This document shows positions 34,328 to 43,448 of a stretch of DNA of 60,679 nucleotides, piece after piece (positions within the stretch are counted from its first letter, which is position 1; every line of letters starts with the position of its first letter). A program made the translations under genes and the position numbers. Source of the stretch: an uncultured Alphaproteobacteria bacterium (GTDB lineage Bacteria; Pseudomonadota; Alphaproteobacteria; Bin95); assembly GCA_938083135.1 (NCBI GenBank), contig CALLKY010000077.1, forward strand, positions 1-60,679, written 5' to 3'. The notes beneath the pieces are model-generated. The model saw only the letters and a program-made list of their open reading frames with translations, did not search any database and was not told the DNA's origin.

Positions 34328-35752
34328 TTACGGTTCGGGAGAAAATGATAGCGACACCAAATCGATTGTGTGATTCACGCCTGCCACAGCACGATCCGAC
34401 AAATGTTCACAAGGAGCGCTTGGGCGGAACCCCTGAGTTTCAGCCAATTCATATAGCCCCAATGGCACAAGCGCTGGCGCATTTTCTTCACGCGTATGCT
34501 TTTCGAGCTTTGCCGCCAAGTTCACAGCATCGCCAATCACCGTCATCTCAAGCCGATCGCCATCGCCAACGGCACCATAGATCACACGGCCACTTGCAGC
34601 AGCGCCAATGATTTCGACGGGCGGCAGGCCTGCATCAATGCGCTCTGCCGCCCAAGCTGCCGCTTCCGCCATACAGGCTTCGAGGGCCCTACAGGCGTCC
34701 CGCGCATAGGTTTGGCTTGGGGTCGCCGCACCGAAGCTGGCCAGGATGCCATCGCCCAGGAACTTGTCGATGACACCGCCATGGCGGCGCAGAATGGGCG
34801 TGAAGCGGGCCTGATAATCCGTTAGCAAAGCAATGACATCCGCAGGCGGCAGCACATTCGCCATCGGTGTGAAGTTCCGGATATCCAGGAATAGCACGGC
34901 GGCTTCACGGGTATCCCCCTCCCCTGCCGCGACCCGGGCTTCGGATTCCGTCACCTGCGCCACCACTTCTGGTGCGAGGAACCGCGACATATCCTCTGCT
35001 GCTGCAGCGTCCGCCACGGCTTGCTCCAAGGTTCGACGGGCGCGTGCGATTGCGACGGCAAGGACGATTGTGACCATCAGGATTGAGATGATTTTGTCGA
35101 ATTCAGCGCCGATCAGGATCGCGTTATTGGTCATGTAGTAGATGTAATCGCGGGTGACCATCATGCCGCCGTCGTCCCACATGACAGCATAGGCCACCAT
35201 GCCGCTCCAGCCGATCGCAGCAGCTGCACCGGCAAGAATCACATACAAAGCTTCAAATCGGAGCGCGCGGAGGCTGATAAAAATGAACACATACAACAGC
35301 GTCGGGATTTTCAGGTAAAATGAGGGCGGTTGCTCATACTGGAGGTGGAAACTCCAGATCATGCCAAGCAGCAGCCCCATATCAGCAACGGCGGAAATCG
35401 CCACCAACCATCCCGGCAGGCGCCGCTTGTAGGCGATTGCAAGGCGCAAGACCGTGAACAGCGCATACGCCCCAAGTGCGAGTGCCGCCGGTTGAAAACC
35501 CGCCCCATCCGGTGCTGTTTTTGGTGACAGGGCGTAGAGCGTCCCGAATACGATCACCGCACCCAATTGCAGCCAACCAATCAGAATTTCGCTGCGGTCC
35601 TGGGCAGCGTCAATCCGGGCGCGCACTCGTGCTGGAAGCGCCCTGCCAACCGGTGCGCCAAGCACTTGCGTCATGGCCCACATAGGCAGGCGCCTCCAAG
35701 CTGGAAGCGTGGACTGCCGATCAGGCGCGTGTGTCTTAACAGGCGGTTGCAT
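34328..35752 (-). CDS. membrane class III adenylate/guanylate cyclase
   Basis: 474 aa. The N-terminal half has about six membrane helices (residues 55-240); residues about 280-450 form the class III catalytic domain. Metal Asp290 (LFLDIRNFT) and Asp334 (FLGDGILASFG) are present, as are Lys330 and Asp408 expected for adenine selection and Asn411. The transition-state Arg is replaced by Lys415 (NLAAKLEKHT), which is seen in some alphaproteobacterial homologues. It would make cAMP in response to a membrane signal. No known sensor domain is visible. Followed directly by palindromic repeat D. Confidence 0.85.
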   Translation of the reverse strand: MQPPVKTHAPDRQSTLPAWRRLPMWAMTQVLGAPVGRALPARVRARIDAAQDRSEILIGWLQLGAVIVFGTLYALSPKTAPDGAGFQPAALALGAYALFTVLRLAIAYKRRLPGWLVAISAVADMGLLLGMIWSFHLQYEQPPSFYLKIPTLLYVFIFISLRALRFEALYVILAGAAAAIGWSGMVAYAVMWDDGGMMVTRDYIYYMTNNAILIGAEFDKIISILMVTIVLAVAIARARRTLEQAVADAAAAEDMSRFLAPEVVAQVTESEARVAAGEGDTREAAVLFLDIRNFTPMANVLPPADVIALLTDYQARFTPILRRHGGVIDKFLGDGILASFGAATPSQTYARDACRALEACMAEAAAWAAERIDAGLPPVEIIGAAASGRVIYGAVGDGDRLEMTVIGDAVNLAAKLEKHTREENAPALVPLGLYELAETQGFRPSAPCEHLSDRAVAGVNHTIDLVSLSFSPEP

Positions 35753-35811
35753 GGGTCATGTTATGCATCAGGTGGGGATAGAATGGGGCGCACGTTCCAG
35801 TATCCCACACT

Positions 35812-36699
35812 TCATATCTCTGTGATCGCAGGCGACCGCTTCTCTAACCAGATGCTGGTTGCGTGGGCACCGTCGGGTTTTGGCGGCAAGTCCGGCATCA
35901 ACGCTTGCACATCCTCTGCCATGCGCGTTTCGGCATAATGGCTGGAGGCGATGATCTGATATCCGCTGTCTGCGATCAGGCCGTAGACTGCGTTTTGTTC
36001 GTTGTATCCGCGCCATTCCCATGCATCCGGATAGGGATCTGGCAGCAGGATATCGTGGATATGGACCAGCGCACCTTTTGGCAGCATCGGCATAATCCGG
36101 TTGAACAGAATATCCACGTCAGACCCCGGCATCAGCACATGGCTTGAATCGATGAAGAGCATGTCCCCAGCGGCTAAGTCTTTGAACGCAGTTTCGCCTG
36201 CTTGCTGGATTGTCGCCTGTTGGATTGAGACACGGCCCGACAGGCCCGCAATATCTGCTCTAGGTGCCGGGTCAATCGCCGTGATGATCGTCGGTAGCCC
36301 TTCATCCGCGACGGCGCGCGCGGCGAAGCGGGTAGAATGACCGCTGCCGATCTCCACGATGCGGGCAGGCTTCCGCGCGCGGACCAGCCCATACAACAAG
36401 GCTGCGTCCAGTCCCGGGAACCAATCCTGATTGAAGCGCGGCGCAGGCGGCGGGTCACGGCCATCCATCAACGGCCAATGCGCACTATAGCTTGCCGATT
36501 GTTCCAGGCTCTGCCGGATTAGGGTTCGCGCTGCATCAAATGGTGCTTCTGGATAGGGTGTTGATGGCGGGGGTGATCCGGCACGGTAACGATAAGGGAT
36601 AAACCAGCCGTACTGTCCAAGCCCAAGCGCATCCGCTAGCTGAAACCGCATGCGGCGCAGGCGTTTGGAGAGTGGCAGACCAGATGCACTGCTGCTCAA
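35812..36699 (-). CDS. class I SAM-dependent methyltransferase
   Basis: 295 aa, Methyltransf_24-like. SAM-binding motif I is VEIGSGHSTRFAARA (about residues 98-112), followed by the acidic AIDPAPR, and motif DMLFIDSSHVLMPGSD ahead of an IHDILLPDPYPDAW catalytic/metal region. The substrate is unknown; similar enzymes act on sugars or peptide natural products. Its ATG overlaps the stop of the metallo-beta-lactamase-fold gene by four nt, making a two-gene unit. Confidence 0.8.
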   Translation of the reverse strand: MSSSASGLPLSKRLRRMRFQLADALGLGQYGWFIPYRYRAGSPPPSTPYPEAPFDAARTLIRQSLEQSASYSAHWPLMDGRDPPPAPRFNQDWFPGLDAALLYGLVRARKPARIVEIGSGHSTRFAARAVADEGLPTIITAIDPAPRADIAGLSGRVSIQQATIQQAGETAFKDLAAGDMLFIDSSHVLMPGSDVDILFNRIMPMLPKGALVHIHDILLPDPYPDAWEWRGYNEQNAVYGLIADSGYQIIASSHYAETRMAEDVQALMPDLPPKPDGAHATSIWLEKRSPAITEI

Positions 36700-37535
36700 A
36701 GCGTCAGCGTCTCGCCTTCGATGGCAGCAATGGTGCCGGGGCGCGCTGCCGCCGCTTCTGCCGCAATCTTGTCCATGGCATCATCCGTGCGAGCGGGATC
36801 ATGGTGGAACAGCACCAATTGCTTGGCGTCCGCCATCTCCATCAACCGAATGCCTTCATTCCAGGTGGAATGGCCCCAATCGGGACGACCTGCAAATTCT
36901 TCTTCCGTGAACATCGCGTCATAGACCACGATATCCGCCTTATCCATCAGTTTGAGCGCACCTTCATTCGGCTTGCCTGGTACATGCGCAGTGTCTGTCA
37001 CCACAGCAATGGCCTTGCCGCTATATTCGATACGGTAACCAGTGCAGCGGCCCGGATGGTCCAGCGGTGCTGTCACTAAGCGCACGTCATCAAAGGGCTG
37101 CAGCGTCTCACCACAATCAAAATCATTGAAGCTGACATCAGCTTGGAACACATCCGGCGGCACTGGGAACAACGGATTGGACATCAGATGTTCGCAGGCT
37201 TCGCGCAATGTACGGTCCGGGCGGAGATGGCCGGACCAAAAGCTGACCTTATTAGTCGGATTATAGGCAGGTGCAAAAAACGGCAGGCCAACGAAATGGT
37301 CCATGTGTGTATGGGTAAAATACACATTCAAATCCTGGCCATTGCCTTCGCCCGCGAGTTTACCGCCAAGTGGACGGAGGCCTGTACCAGCGTCAATGAC
37401 AATTGTCCGGTCACCGCAGCGAATTTCCAGGCAAGGCGTATTTCCGCCATAACGCGCCGTCGTAGGACCAGGAGCCGCTATGCTGCCCCTCACGCCCCAA
37501 AAAGTTATCGAAAACGCGTCGCTCACCCGCTGCAC
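36696..37535 (-). CDS. metallo-beta-lactamase-fold hydrolase
   Basis: 279 aa. The metal motif is HTHMDH (His75, His77, Asp79, His80), with later ligands in LDHPGRC, VVTDTAH and LFHHDP. It resembles the phosphoribosyl cyclic phosphodiesterase/RNase Z-like branch. It likely hydrolyses a phosphodiester or related bond. A 19-bp tandem duplication lies about 80-115 nt upstream of the start. Co-translated with the methyltransferase that follows. Confidence 0.8.
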   Translation of the reverse strand: MQRVSDAFSITFWGVRGSIAAPGPTTARYGGNTPCLEIRCGDRTIVIDAGTGLRPLGGKLAGEGNGQDLNVYFTHTHMDHFVGLPFFAPAYNPTNKVSFWSGHLRPDRTLREACEHLMSNPLFPVPPDVFQADVSFNDFDCGETLQPFDDVRLVTAPLDHPGRCTGYRIEYSGKAIAVVTDTAHVPGKPNEGALKLMDKADIVVYDAMFTEEEFAGRPDWGHSTWNEGIRLMEMADAKQLVLFHHDPARTDDAMDKIAAEAAAARPGTIAAIEGETLTL

Positions 37536-37613
37536 CCCGTCCGGCTAAAAAGCATGCCGATTCATACAGAACTCTCTGATCCTGTATTAGTGGCGTTAGC
37601 GACAAAATGAATC

Positions 37614-37651
37614 AATGGGAGAATTGACCAATAATGGGAGAATTGACCAAT
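37614..37651. repeat. exact 19-bp tandem duplication
   Basis: AATGGGAGAATTGACCAAT at 37614-37632 is repeated without a gap at 37633-37651, between the end of the response regulator gene and the start of the metallo-beta-lactamase-fold gene (both minus strand). It could be a pair of binding sites for a regulator or a recent slippage product. Confidence 0.95.
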
Positions 37652-37665
37652 AAGTGTGCGCATTG

Positions 37666-38355
37666 TCACGGCTGGAGCTTGTATCCGCCCGGTTCTGTCA
37701 CCAAGATTTCTGCATTTGAAGGATCGGCCTCTATCTTTTGGCGGAGGCGATAGATGTGGGTTTCCAAGGTATGCGTCGTCACACCAGGGTTGTAGCCCCA
37801 CACTTCGTTCAACAGCGTTTCCCGCGGTACTGGCCTGCGCCCGGCGCGGTATAGGTAGCGCAGGATGGCGGTTTCTTTCTCCGTCAGATGCACTTTTTTA
37901 TTGGCGGTTTCATCCACCAATATTTTCCCACCCGGCTTAAACACGAACCGATTGATCGTGAAAACTGCGTCCTCACTCGCTTCATGTTGCCGCAAATGCG
38001 CCCGCAAGCGCGCCAGCAAAACCGGCATGCGGAAAGGCTTCGACACATAATCATTGGCACCGGAATCGAGCCCAAGAATTGTGTCTGCCTCACCATCCAT
38101 GGCCGTCAGCATGATGATTGGGCAGGCCACACCGGCGCAGCGCAGCGCCCGGCAGACTTCACGGCCATCCATATCTGGCAGGCCAACATCCAGCAGAATG
38201 GCGTCGAACCGGCCCGCTTTCGCCGCCTCGATAGCACCCGCCCCGTCGCCAGCGGTTTCCGTTTCGAAGCTGTCATGCAGCTTCAATTGTTCCGCTAGCG
38301 TATCGCGAAGATCCGCTTCGTCATCGACCAGCAATATCCGTCTCACGACCGACAT
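37666..38355 (-). CDS. OmpR/PhoB-type response regulator
   Basis: 229 aa. Receiver domain with acidic pocket Asp11/Asp12, phospho-acceptor Asp56 (LLDVGLPDMDG), Thr84 and Lys106. The C-terminal winged helix (about residues 130-227) ends ETHIYRLRQKIE and VTEPGGYKL, typical of OmpR/PhoB. It controls transcription on phosphorylation. No histidine kinase gene is adjacent, so it is an orphan within this window. Its 3' flank holds the 19-bp tandem duplication. The next gene upstream is divergent (SDR at 38494). Confidence 0.92.
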   Translation of the reverse strand: MSVVRRILLVDDEADLRDTLAEQLKLHDSFETETAGDGAGAIEAAKAGRFDAILLDVGLPDMDGREVCRALRCAGVACPIIMLTAMDGEADTILGLDSGANDYVSKPFRMPVLLARLRAHLRQHEASEDAVFTINRFVFKPGGKILVDETANKKVHLTEKETAILRYLYRAGRRPVPRETLLNEVWGYNPGVTTHTLETHIYRLRQKIEADPSNAEILVTEPGGYKLQP

Positions 38356-38493
38356 ATCCGCCCCCTAAGCACTGCCGCATTCAGCGTTATTTGTGGACGA
38401 TGACCGCCAACGTCAAGGACACAGGTTCAGAAGACTACCCATGCCCGTCGTCCTTGGGCATTCTGACGGAAAGCATTCAGGGGAGAAAATCAC

Positions 38494-39258
38494 ATGAGCG
38501 AGAGTTTGAGCGGTAAGCGCATTTTGGTAACAGGCGCGGGTTCAGGCATTGGCCGGGCAACAGCGAAAGCGCTCGCAGAGGCGGGGGCTCGCGTCATGGC
38601 GAGCGATATCGATGCTGTAGCCGCAGCCGAAACCGCGGACATGATTGGCGGCAAAGGTGCGTGGATGCAGCAGGACGTCACCAGCGAGGACACCTGGATC
38701 GGCGCGATTGCTGAAACGGAAAAAACTTTGGAAGGCATGGATGGCCTCGTCGCCAATGCCGGTATCGCCATCACTGGGCGGATCGAGACATTTTCGCTGG
38801 AAGACTGGCGCAGGCAGCAGGCGATCAATGTAGACGGCGTATTTCTGGGCGTGAAACATTCGATCCCGGCCCTGCGGCGAGCAGGCGGCGGTTCCATCGC
38901 TATTCTATCCTCTATCGCTGGATTGCGCGGAAATTCAGTCGGGTTGGCCGCATATTCCGCGACCAAAGGCGCGGTGCGGCTATTTTCGAAATGCGCCGCG
39001 CTGGAATGCGCCCGGGGCGGGGACAATATTCGTGTGAATTCAGTCCACCCTGGCATCATCGACACACCGATTTGGGAAAAAATGGGCATGACCGGCACAG
39101 GCAATACGCCACCGTCGGAGCGCGCTGCTGCCTTGGCACCCATGGGCCGGTCTGGCGATGCATCTGAAATTGCAGACGGTATTGTGTTCCTGATGTCAGA
39201 CGCATCCCGCTACATGACTGGCGCGGAACTCGTGATTGATGGCGGAGTGACGGCATGA
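38494..39258 (+). CDS. SDR-family oxidoreductase
   Basis: 254 aa short-chain dehydrogenase. Cofactor motif TGAGSGIG (residues 13-20), NAG at 88-90, catalytic Ser140, Tyr154 and Lys158 (YSATK). Asp38/Asp40 after the second strand suggest NAD preference. GGGGAG lies seven nt before the ATG. Its stop overlaps the next start (ATGA). The C-terminal ASRYMTGAELVIDGGVTA is standard. The substrate is an alcohol or ketone, unknown. Confidence 0.88.
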   Translation: MSESLSGKRILVTGAGSGIGRATAKALAEAGARVMASDIDAVAAAETADMIGGKGAWMQQDVTSEDTWIGAIAETEKTLEGMDGLVANAGIAITGRIETFSLEDWRRQQAINVDGVFLGVKHSIPALRRAGGGSIAILSSIAGLRGNSVGLAAYSATKGAVRLFSKCAALECARGGDNIRVNSVHPGIIDTPIWEKMGMTGTGNTPPSERAAALAPMGRSGDASEIADGIVFLMSDASRYMTGAELVIDGGVTA

Positions 39259-40547
39259 GCCGCCCCGCCACAAACGACCCTGCCGCCAATCTTTGGACGC
39301 ACACAGCCCCGCCTGCCCCAGTTTGCCCACGCCTGGAGGAAGACCTGACGGCGGATGTCGTCGTCATCGGCGCTGGGTTCACCGGCCTATCCACCGCACT
39401 GCATCTCCGTGAAGCCGGGGCGAATGTGATTGTGCTGGAAGCGGAGGAGCCTGGCTTTGGCGCGTCTGGGCGCAATAATGGCCAAGTCATTCCAGCCTAT
39501 GTCCGCCATAATCCAGATGATGTTGAGCGCCTGTTCGGCGAAGAGCGCGGCAAGCGCCTGAATGATTGGGTCGCAGATTCAGCGGACCTCGTGTTCAGCC
39601 TGATCGCGAAGCACAGCATCCAATGCGAGGCCGCGCAGAACGGCTGGTTGCAACCGGCACATCGCCCAAGCCGCATGAAAGGCGTGATCGCCAAGCAGAG
39701 CCAATGGGCGGCGCGCGGCGCACCGGCCCGGCTCCTCGACAAAGAGGAAATGGAAGCGCTTACGGGCTCACCCGCCTATCACGGCGGATGGCTGCACGAG
39801 CGCGGCGGCCATATCCAACCGCTTGGATACGCCCGGGGCTTAGCAGACGCGGCGCTGGCCGCTGGTGCGAAAATCCACGGCCAGTCGCCGGTAACCGCAC
39901 TTGACCGGGCAGATGGCAAATGGCGGGCAAAGACGCCGCGCGGAAGTGTGTCCGCAGATGCAGTTGTGCTGGCGACCAACGCCTACACTACATCGCTCTG
40001 GCCACGCCTGCGCCAATCCATCGTGCCCCTGCGCAGTTTCCACGCTGCAACAGCCCCCATGAGCGACAATGTGGCGAAGACGGTACTGCCCAATAATCAC
40101 GGCCTTTCAGACACTCGGCAGGCGCTTTGGGCATTCCGCAAAGACCAGGGTAATCGCATCATCATGACGGCAGCGCCGATGATTCCGTTCGGCGTTCATG
40201 GCAAAATCGAACGGGCTTCGAAAGCCAAAGTCGCAGCAGCGTTTCCCCAAGCGAGCGGCATCGAAATCTCCCATATCTGGGAAGGCTTCATCGCCATGAA
40301 TGTTGAGCGCATGCCACGATTGCATGAGCTGGCAGGCGGCGTTTATGCAGGGCTTGGATATTCCGGGCGCGGCATCGCGTTGGCGACCAGCATGGGTGCA
40401 GCCTTGGCGAAACGGGCCATGGGCGCTGGCCCAGATGACGTCCCACCCCCGCCTGTTCCGGTGAAAACATTGCCAATGCATGATATCGTCGCGCCGATGA
40501 GCCGGGCGATGATCGGCTATTATAGCTGGAAAGACACCAAGGATTGA
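39255..40547 (+). CDS. FAD-dependent amino-acid/amine oxidase (DAO family)
   Basis: 430 aa. Dinucleotide motif VVVIGAGFTGLSTALHLREAG near residues 35-55, then GFGASGRNNGQV, the FAD-contact pattern of the glycine oxidase/gamma-glutamylputrescine oxidase branch. A C-terminal GYSGRGIALATSMGAALA closes the FAD fold. It likely oxidises a secondary amine or amino acid. Co-translated with the SDR upstream and almost overlapping the aldo/keto reductase downstream, so the three form one unit. Confidence 0.85.
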   Translation: MSRPATNDPAANLWTHTAPPAPVCPRLEEDLTADVVVIGAGFTGLSTALHLREAGANVIVLEAEEPGFGASGRNNGQVIPAYVRHNPDDVERLFGEERGKRLNDWVADSADLVFSLIAKHSIQCEAAQNGWLQPAHRPSRMKGVIAKQSQWAARGAPARLLDKEEMEALTGSPAYHGGWLHERGGHIQPLGYARGLADAALAAGAKIHGQSPVTALDRADGKWRAKTPRGSVSADAVVLATNAYTTSLWPRLRQSIVPLRSFHAATAPMSDNVAKTVLPNNHGLSDTRQALWAFRKDQGNRIIMTAAPMIPFGVHGKIERASKAKVAAAFPQASGIEISHIWEGFIAMNVERMPRLHELAGGVYAGLGYSGRGIALATSMGAALAKRAMGAGPDDVPPPPVPVKTLPMHDIVAPMSRAMIGYYSWKDTKD

Positions 40548-40552
40548 CCGCC

Positions 40553-41554
40553 ATGACCAATAACGCCCCGGCAATGCGCCAGCGCCCGTTCGGCAAAACG
40601 GGCCTGACGACCCCGGAATTGATGCTGGGCGGCGGGTTTGTCGGCGGCATCATGATCCATTCCGATGAGGACACACGCCGCACAGCGCTGAACAAGGTGC
40701 TCGACGCCGGGTCAGACTGGATCGATACCGCGACGAGCTACGGCAATGGCCAGTCCGAGACGAATATTGGGCGGCTCCTGCAGGAAATGCCGAAAGAACG
40801 CCGCCCCCGCGTTTCCAGCAAGATCGGCCTGACACCGGAAGACTTGAAGGACCCGAAATCCGCCGTCCGCAAGGCGCTTGAAGCCAGCTTGGAACGGCTG
40901 CAAATGGACAAGCTGGAGCTTTATCAACTGCACAATCGCATCGGCTGGAGCGGGTCCCAGGGCCGCGATTGGTTCACGCCTTATGACATCCTCCGCCCCG
41001 GCGGTATTGCCGATGCGTTTGAAGCAGCGCGCGAAGACGGGCTGACCGATTTCACCGGTATCACAGCCCTTGGTAATACCGCCGCTGTCCGTGGCGTGAT
41101 CGCGTCTGAGCGATTCCAATCGGCGCAGGTCTATTACAATATGCTGAACCCAACGGCGGCAGTGAATGCGCCGCCTGGCTTCGACACAACGGATTTCCGG
41201 GGCCTGCTTGGCGCATGCCGAACCCATGGCCTAGGCGTCATCGGCATTCGTATTCTGGCGGCGGGTGTTCTGGCAACCAATGAACGCCATGGCCGCGAAA
41301 TCCCGATCACCGACAATTCAGACCCTGCGACTGAAGACATGCGAGCCGATGCCGTATGGCGCTTGCTTGGCGAACGCAACGAACCTCATGCCGCAACAGC
41401 CATCCGCTACGGCCTCGCAAATCAAGACTTCAGCACCATTGAATTCGGCGCGGCCGAGATGTCCCATATAGACATCGCCCTCGCCGCCCAAGCCGCTGGG
41501 CCACTGGAAGCCGACGCACTGGCAAAACTGGCCACAGCGTTCCAGACCGCGTAA
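40553..41554 (+). CDS. aldo/keto reductase
   Basis: 333 aa from the ATG at 40553; a TTG at 40544 overlapping the previous stop is possible. Catalytic tetrad Asp58, Tyr63, Lys90 and His127 (DTATSYGNG, SKIG, LYQLHN). NADPH-dependent reduction of aldehydes or ketones, or the reverse. Third gene of the SDR-oxidase-AKR unit, which suggests a route for oxidising and then reducing a carbonyl compound, for example in sugar-derivative or amine breakdown. Confidence 0.87.
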   Translation: MTNNAPAMRQRPFGKTGLTTPELMLGGGFVGGIMIHSDEDTRRTALNKVLDAGSDWIDTATSYGNGQSETNIGRLLQEMPKERRPRVSSKIGLTPEDLKDPKSAVRKALEASLERLQMDKLELYQLHNRIGWSGSQGRDWFTPYDILRPGGIADAFEAAREDGLTDFTGITALGNTAAVRGVIASERFQSAQVYYNMLNPTAAVNAPPGFDTTDFRGLLGACRTHGLGVIGIRILAAGVLATNERHGREIPITDNSDPATEDMRADAVWRLLGERNEPHAATAIRYGLANQDFSTIEFGAAEMSHIDIALAAQAAGPLEADALAKLATAFQTA

Positions 41555-41576
41555 ACACTGTTTCAGGAGAAATTTG

Positions 41577-42005
41577 ATGCGTTTCCTTACAATCTTCACT
41601 GCCGCCGCAGCCCTTTTGGCCGCACCCTTTGCCGTGGCAGGTGAAACGCCAGCCCCTGCAGGTGCTGCGGTATATTTCATCGCCCCTGCTGATGGCGCAG
41701 AGATCACAGGGCCTGTTACCGTCAAATTCGGCCTTAAGGGCATGGGCGTTGCACCGGCTGGAATTGAGAAGGCCAATACCGGGCATCATCATCTGTTGAT
41801 CAACATTGATCCGCCGAAGGGTGAGGACTTGGATTATTCGCTGCCGGCAGACGAAAACGTGCGGCATTTCGGCGGCGGCCAAACGGAAGCGACGCTGGAC
41901 CTGCCCAAGGGTACGCACACGCTGCAATTGCTGCTGGGCGACGCTAACCACATTCCGCACAACCCGCCCGTACTGTCTGGCAAGATCACCATCACGGTCC
42001 GGTGA
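41577..42005 (+). CDS. DUF4399-like secreted protein
   Basis: 142 aa from the ATG at 41577 with CAGGAGAAATTT upstream. Signal peptide MRFLTIFTAAAALLAAPFAV, cleaved around AVAG. The mature part has YFIAPADGAEITGPVTVKFG, then a His-rich GHHHLLINID and HTLQLLLGDANHIPHNPP, a pattern of the small DUF4399 family, thought to be periplasmic beta-sandwich proteins. The histidines could bind a metal. It lies 22 nt after the aldo/keto reductase. Confidence 0.78.
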   Translation: MRFLTIFTAAAALLAAPFAVAGETPAPAGAAVYFIAPADGAEITGPVTVKFGLKGMGVAPAGIEKANTGHHHLLINIDPPKGEDLDYSLPADENVRHFGGGQTEATLDLPKGTHTLQLLLGDANHIPHNPPVLSGKITITVR

Positions 42006-42091
42006 GCGCGCCAGCCCGCCGCATGGCATAATCGGCGGCTGCGCCTACATCTGCTTCAGACGAGAAAACTTCTATCCTGGAGATCATGGTT

Positions 42092-42487
42092 ATGACGCGA
42101 CCGATTTTGACCGTTCTTGCTGGTGCCGTGCTGGCGGTTGGCCTTGCCGCACCCGCCGCTTCAGCTGGCCTTGATGGCGAGAAGCTATTCAAACGGAAAT
42201 GCGGCGCGTGCCACTTCGTGACGGACAAGAAAAAGCTGGGACCGGGCCTTGCTGGCGTCTTCGGGCGGACGGCTGGAACGTTCAAGCCGTTCAACTATTC
42301 CCGCTCCATGAAAGCGGCAGGGCGGGCCGATCCACCACTGGTGTGGTCTGCCGAGACCATTGACGCCTACCTAGAGAACCCCAAAGAATACATCCCGAAG
42401 AATAAGATGGCGCTCCGCCCAATTCGAAAACCAGCAGAGCGGGCCGCCATCATTAAGTATATGGAGCAGGCGACAGCGGCGCAGTAA
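42092..42487 (+). CDS. periplasmic class I c-type cytochrome
   Basis: 131 aa from the ATG at 42092, which has GGAG at nine nt; an ATG six bases earlier is too close to it. Signal peptide MTRPILTVLAGAVLAVGLAA. Haem motif CGACH (Cys37, Cys40, His41) and a likely axial Met106 (IPKNKMALRP), so a soluble cytochrome c of about 12 kDa. It could take electrons from the neighbouring periplasmic or membrane redox proteins. It lies 86 nt after the DUF4399-like gene. Confidence 0.88.
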   Translation: MTRPILTVLAGAVLAVGLAAPAASAGLDGEKLFKRKCGACHFVTDKKKLGPGLAGVFGRTAGTFKPFNYSRSMKAAGRADPPLVWSAETIDAYLENPKEYIPKNKMALRPIRKPAERAAIIKYMEQATAAQ

Positions 42488-42533
42488 CCGCCCGATTGCA
42501 CGCGCTCCTGCAACAGCTTTAGGGAGTGCCACA

Positions 42534-43448
42534 ATGTCTGCCGCCCATGACACAATCGAAGACCACGGCCGTTTCGCCTACTCGAACATTCTTGAGCGCC
42601 CGCAATATGAATGGCCGAACGGGACCAAGCTTGCGGTCTACACCGCACTCAACATGGAAGTGTTCCGGTACGGCAAAGGTAAGGGCGCTGGCATAGCCCC
42701 GCCGGATCAGGCGGAAAGCGCATCTGTGTATTCCTGGCGGGAATATGGCAATCGTGTCGGGTTTTGGCGGCTGGCCGAAATGTTCGACGAATTGGGCATT
42801 CCCTGCCAGGCGCAGTTGAACACTGCACTCTATGACCACGCGCCAGATATCTGCGCCAAGCTCCGCGCGCGGGGCGATGAATTCCTGGGCCATGGCCACA
42901 CCAATTCGGATGAGCAAGGCGGCCTGCCAGAAGCCGAGGAACGCGCCCTGATGCAGGACTGCATGAACCGCATCAAAGCGGAGGAAGGCGAGGCCCCCAT
43001 TGGCTGGATGAGCCCCTGGCTGTCCAATTCCGCCATCACCGCCGACCTCCTAGAAGAAATCGGCTACAAGTACTTCATGGACTGGACGACGGACGACCAG
43101 CCAATCTGGTTCAAGACCCGATCCGGCGGCAAAATCCTGTCCATGCCCTACCCGGTGGAATGCAACGATAACCGCGCGCTGGTGTGGTTCCGCTATACCT
43201 CCCAGGAATTCGCGGACATGCTGATCGATCAGTTTGATGAGATGCTGCGACAGGCCGAACGCGGCACGCCCGTTGTGTGCCCAATCTCGCTCCATCCCTT
43301 CAGCGTTGGCCGCCCGTACCGCATGCCAGCGCTCCGCCGCGTCTACGAACATATCCTGAAGCACCAGGACCGTATCTGGCTCACCAAGCCCATCGATATT
43401 TACAATCACATCGAAAGCCTGCCGGCGGGCACCGTTCCCGGCAGCTAA
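42534..43448 (+). CDS. polysaccharide deacetylase family protein
   Basis: 304 aa, no signal peptide. NodB/chitin-deacetylase-like fold: residues about 27-40 (PNGTKLAVYTALNMEVFRYG), a GHGHTNSDEQGG segment with the conserved His pair, and a late RTGTPVVCPISLHPF-type metal segment. Cytoplasmic members of this group (PuuE-like) act on allantoin-related or N-acyl compounds rather than on glycan. The exact substrate is unknown. It lies 46 nt after the cytochrome gene and ends the plus-strand run. Confidence 0.75.
   Translation: MSAAHDTIEDHGRFAYSNILERPQYEWPNGTKLAVYTALNMEVFRYGKGKGAGIAPPDQAESASVYSWREYGNRVGFWRLAEMFDELGIPCQAQLNTALYDHAPDICAKLRARGDEFLGHGHTNSDEQGGLPEAEERALMQDCMNRIKAEEGEAPIGWMSPWLSNSAITADLLEEIGYKYFMDWTTDDQPIWFKTRSGGKILSMPYPVECNDNRALVWFRYTSQEFADMLIDQFDEMLRQAERGTPVVCPISLHPFSVGRPYRMPALRRVYEHILKHQDRIWLTKPIDIYNHIESLPAGTVPGS

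Noticed and set aside
33430-34611. 393-codon plus-strand open frame
   Set aside because: Antisense to the acetamidase and cyclase genes; no coherent protein family.
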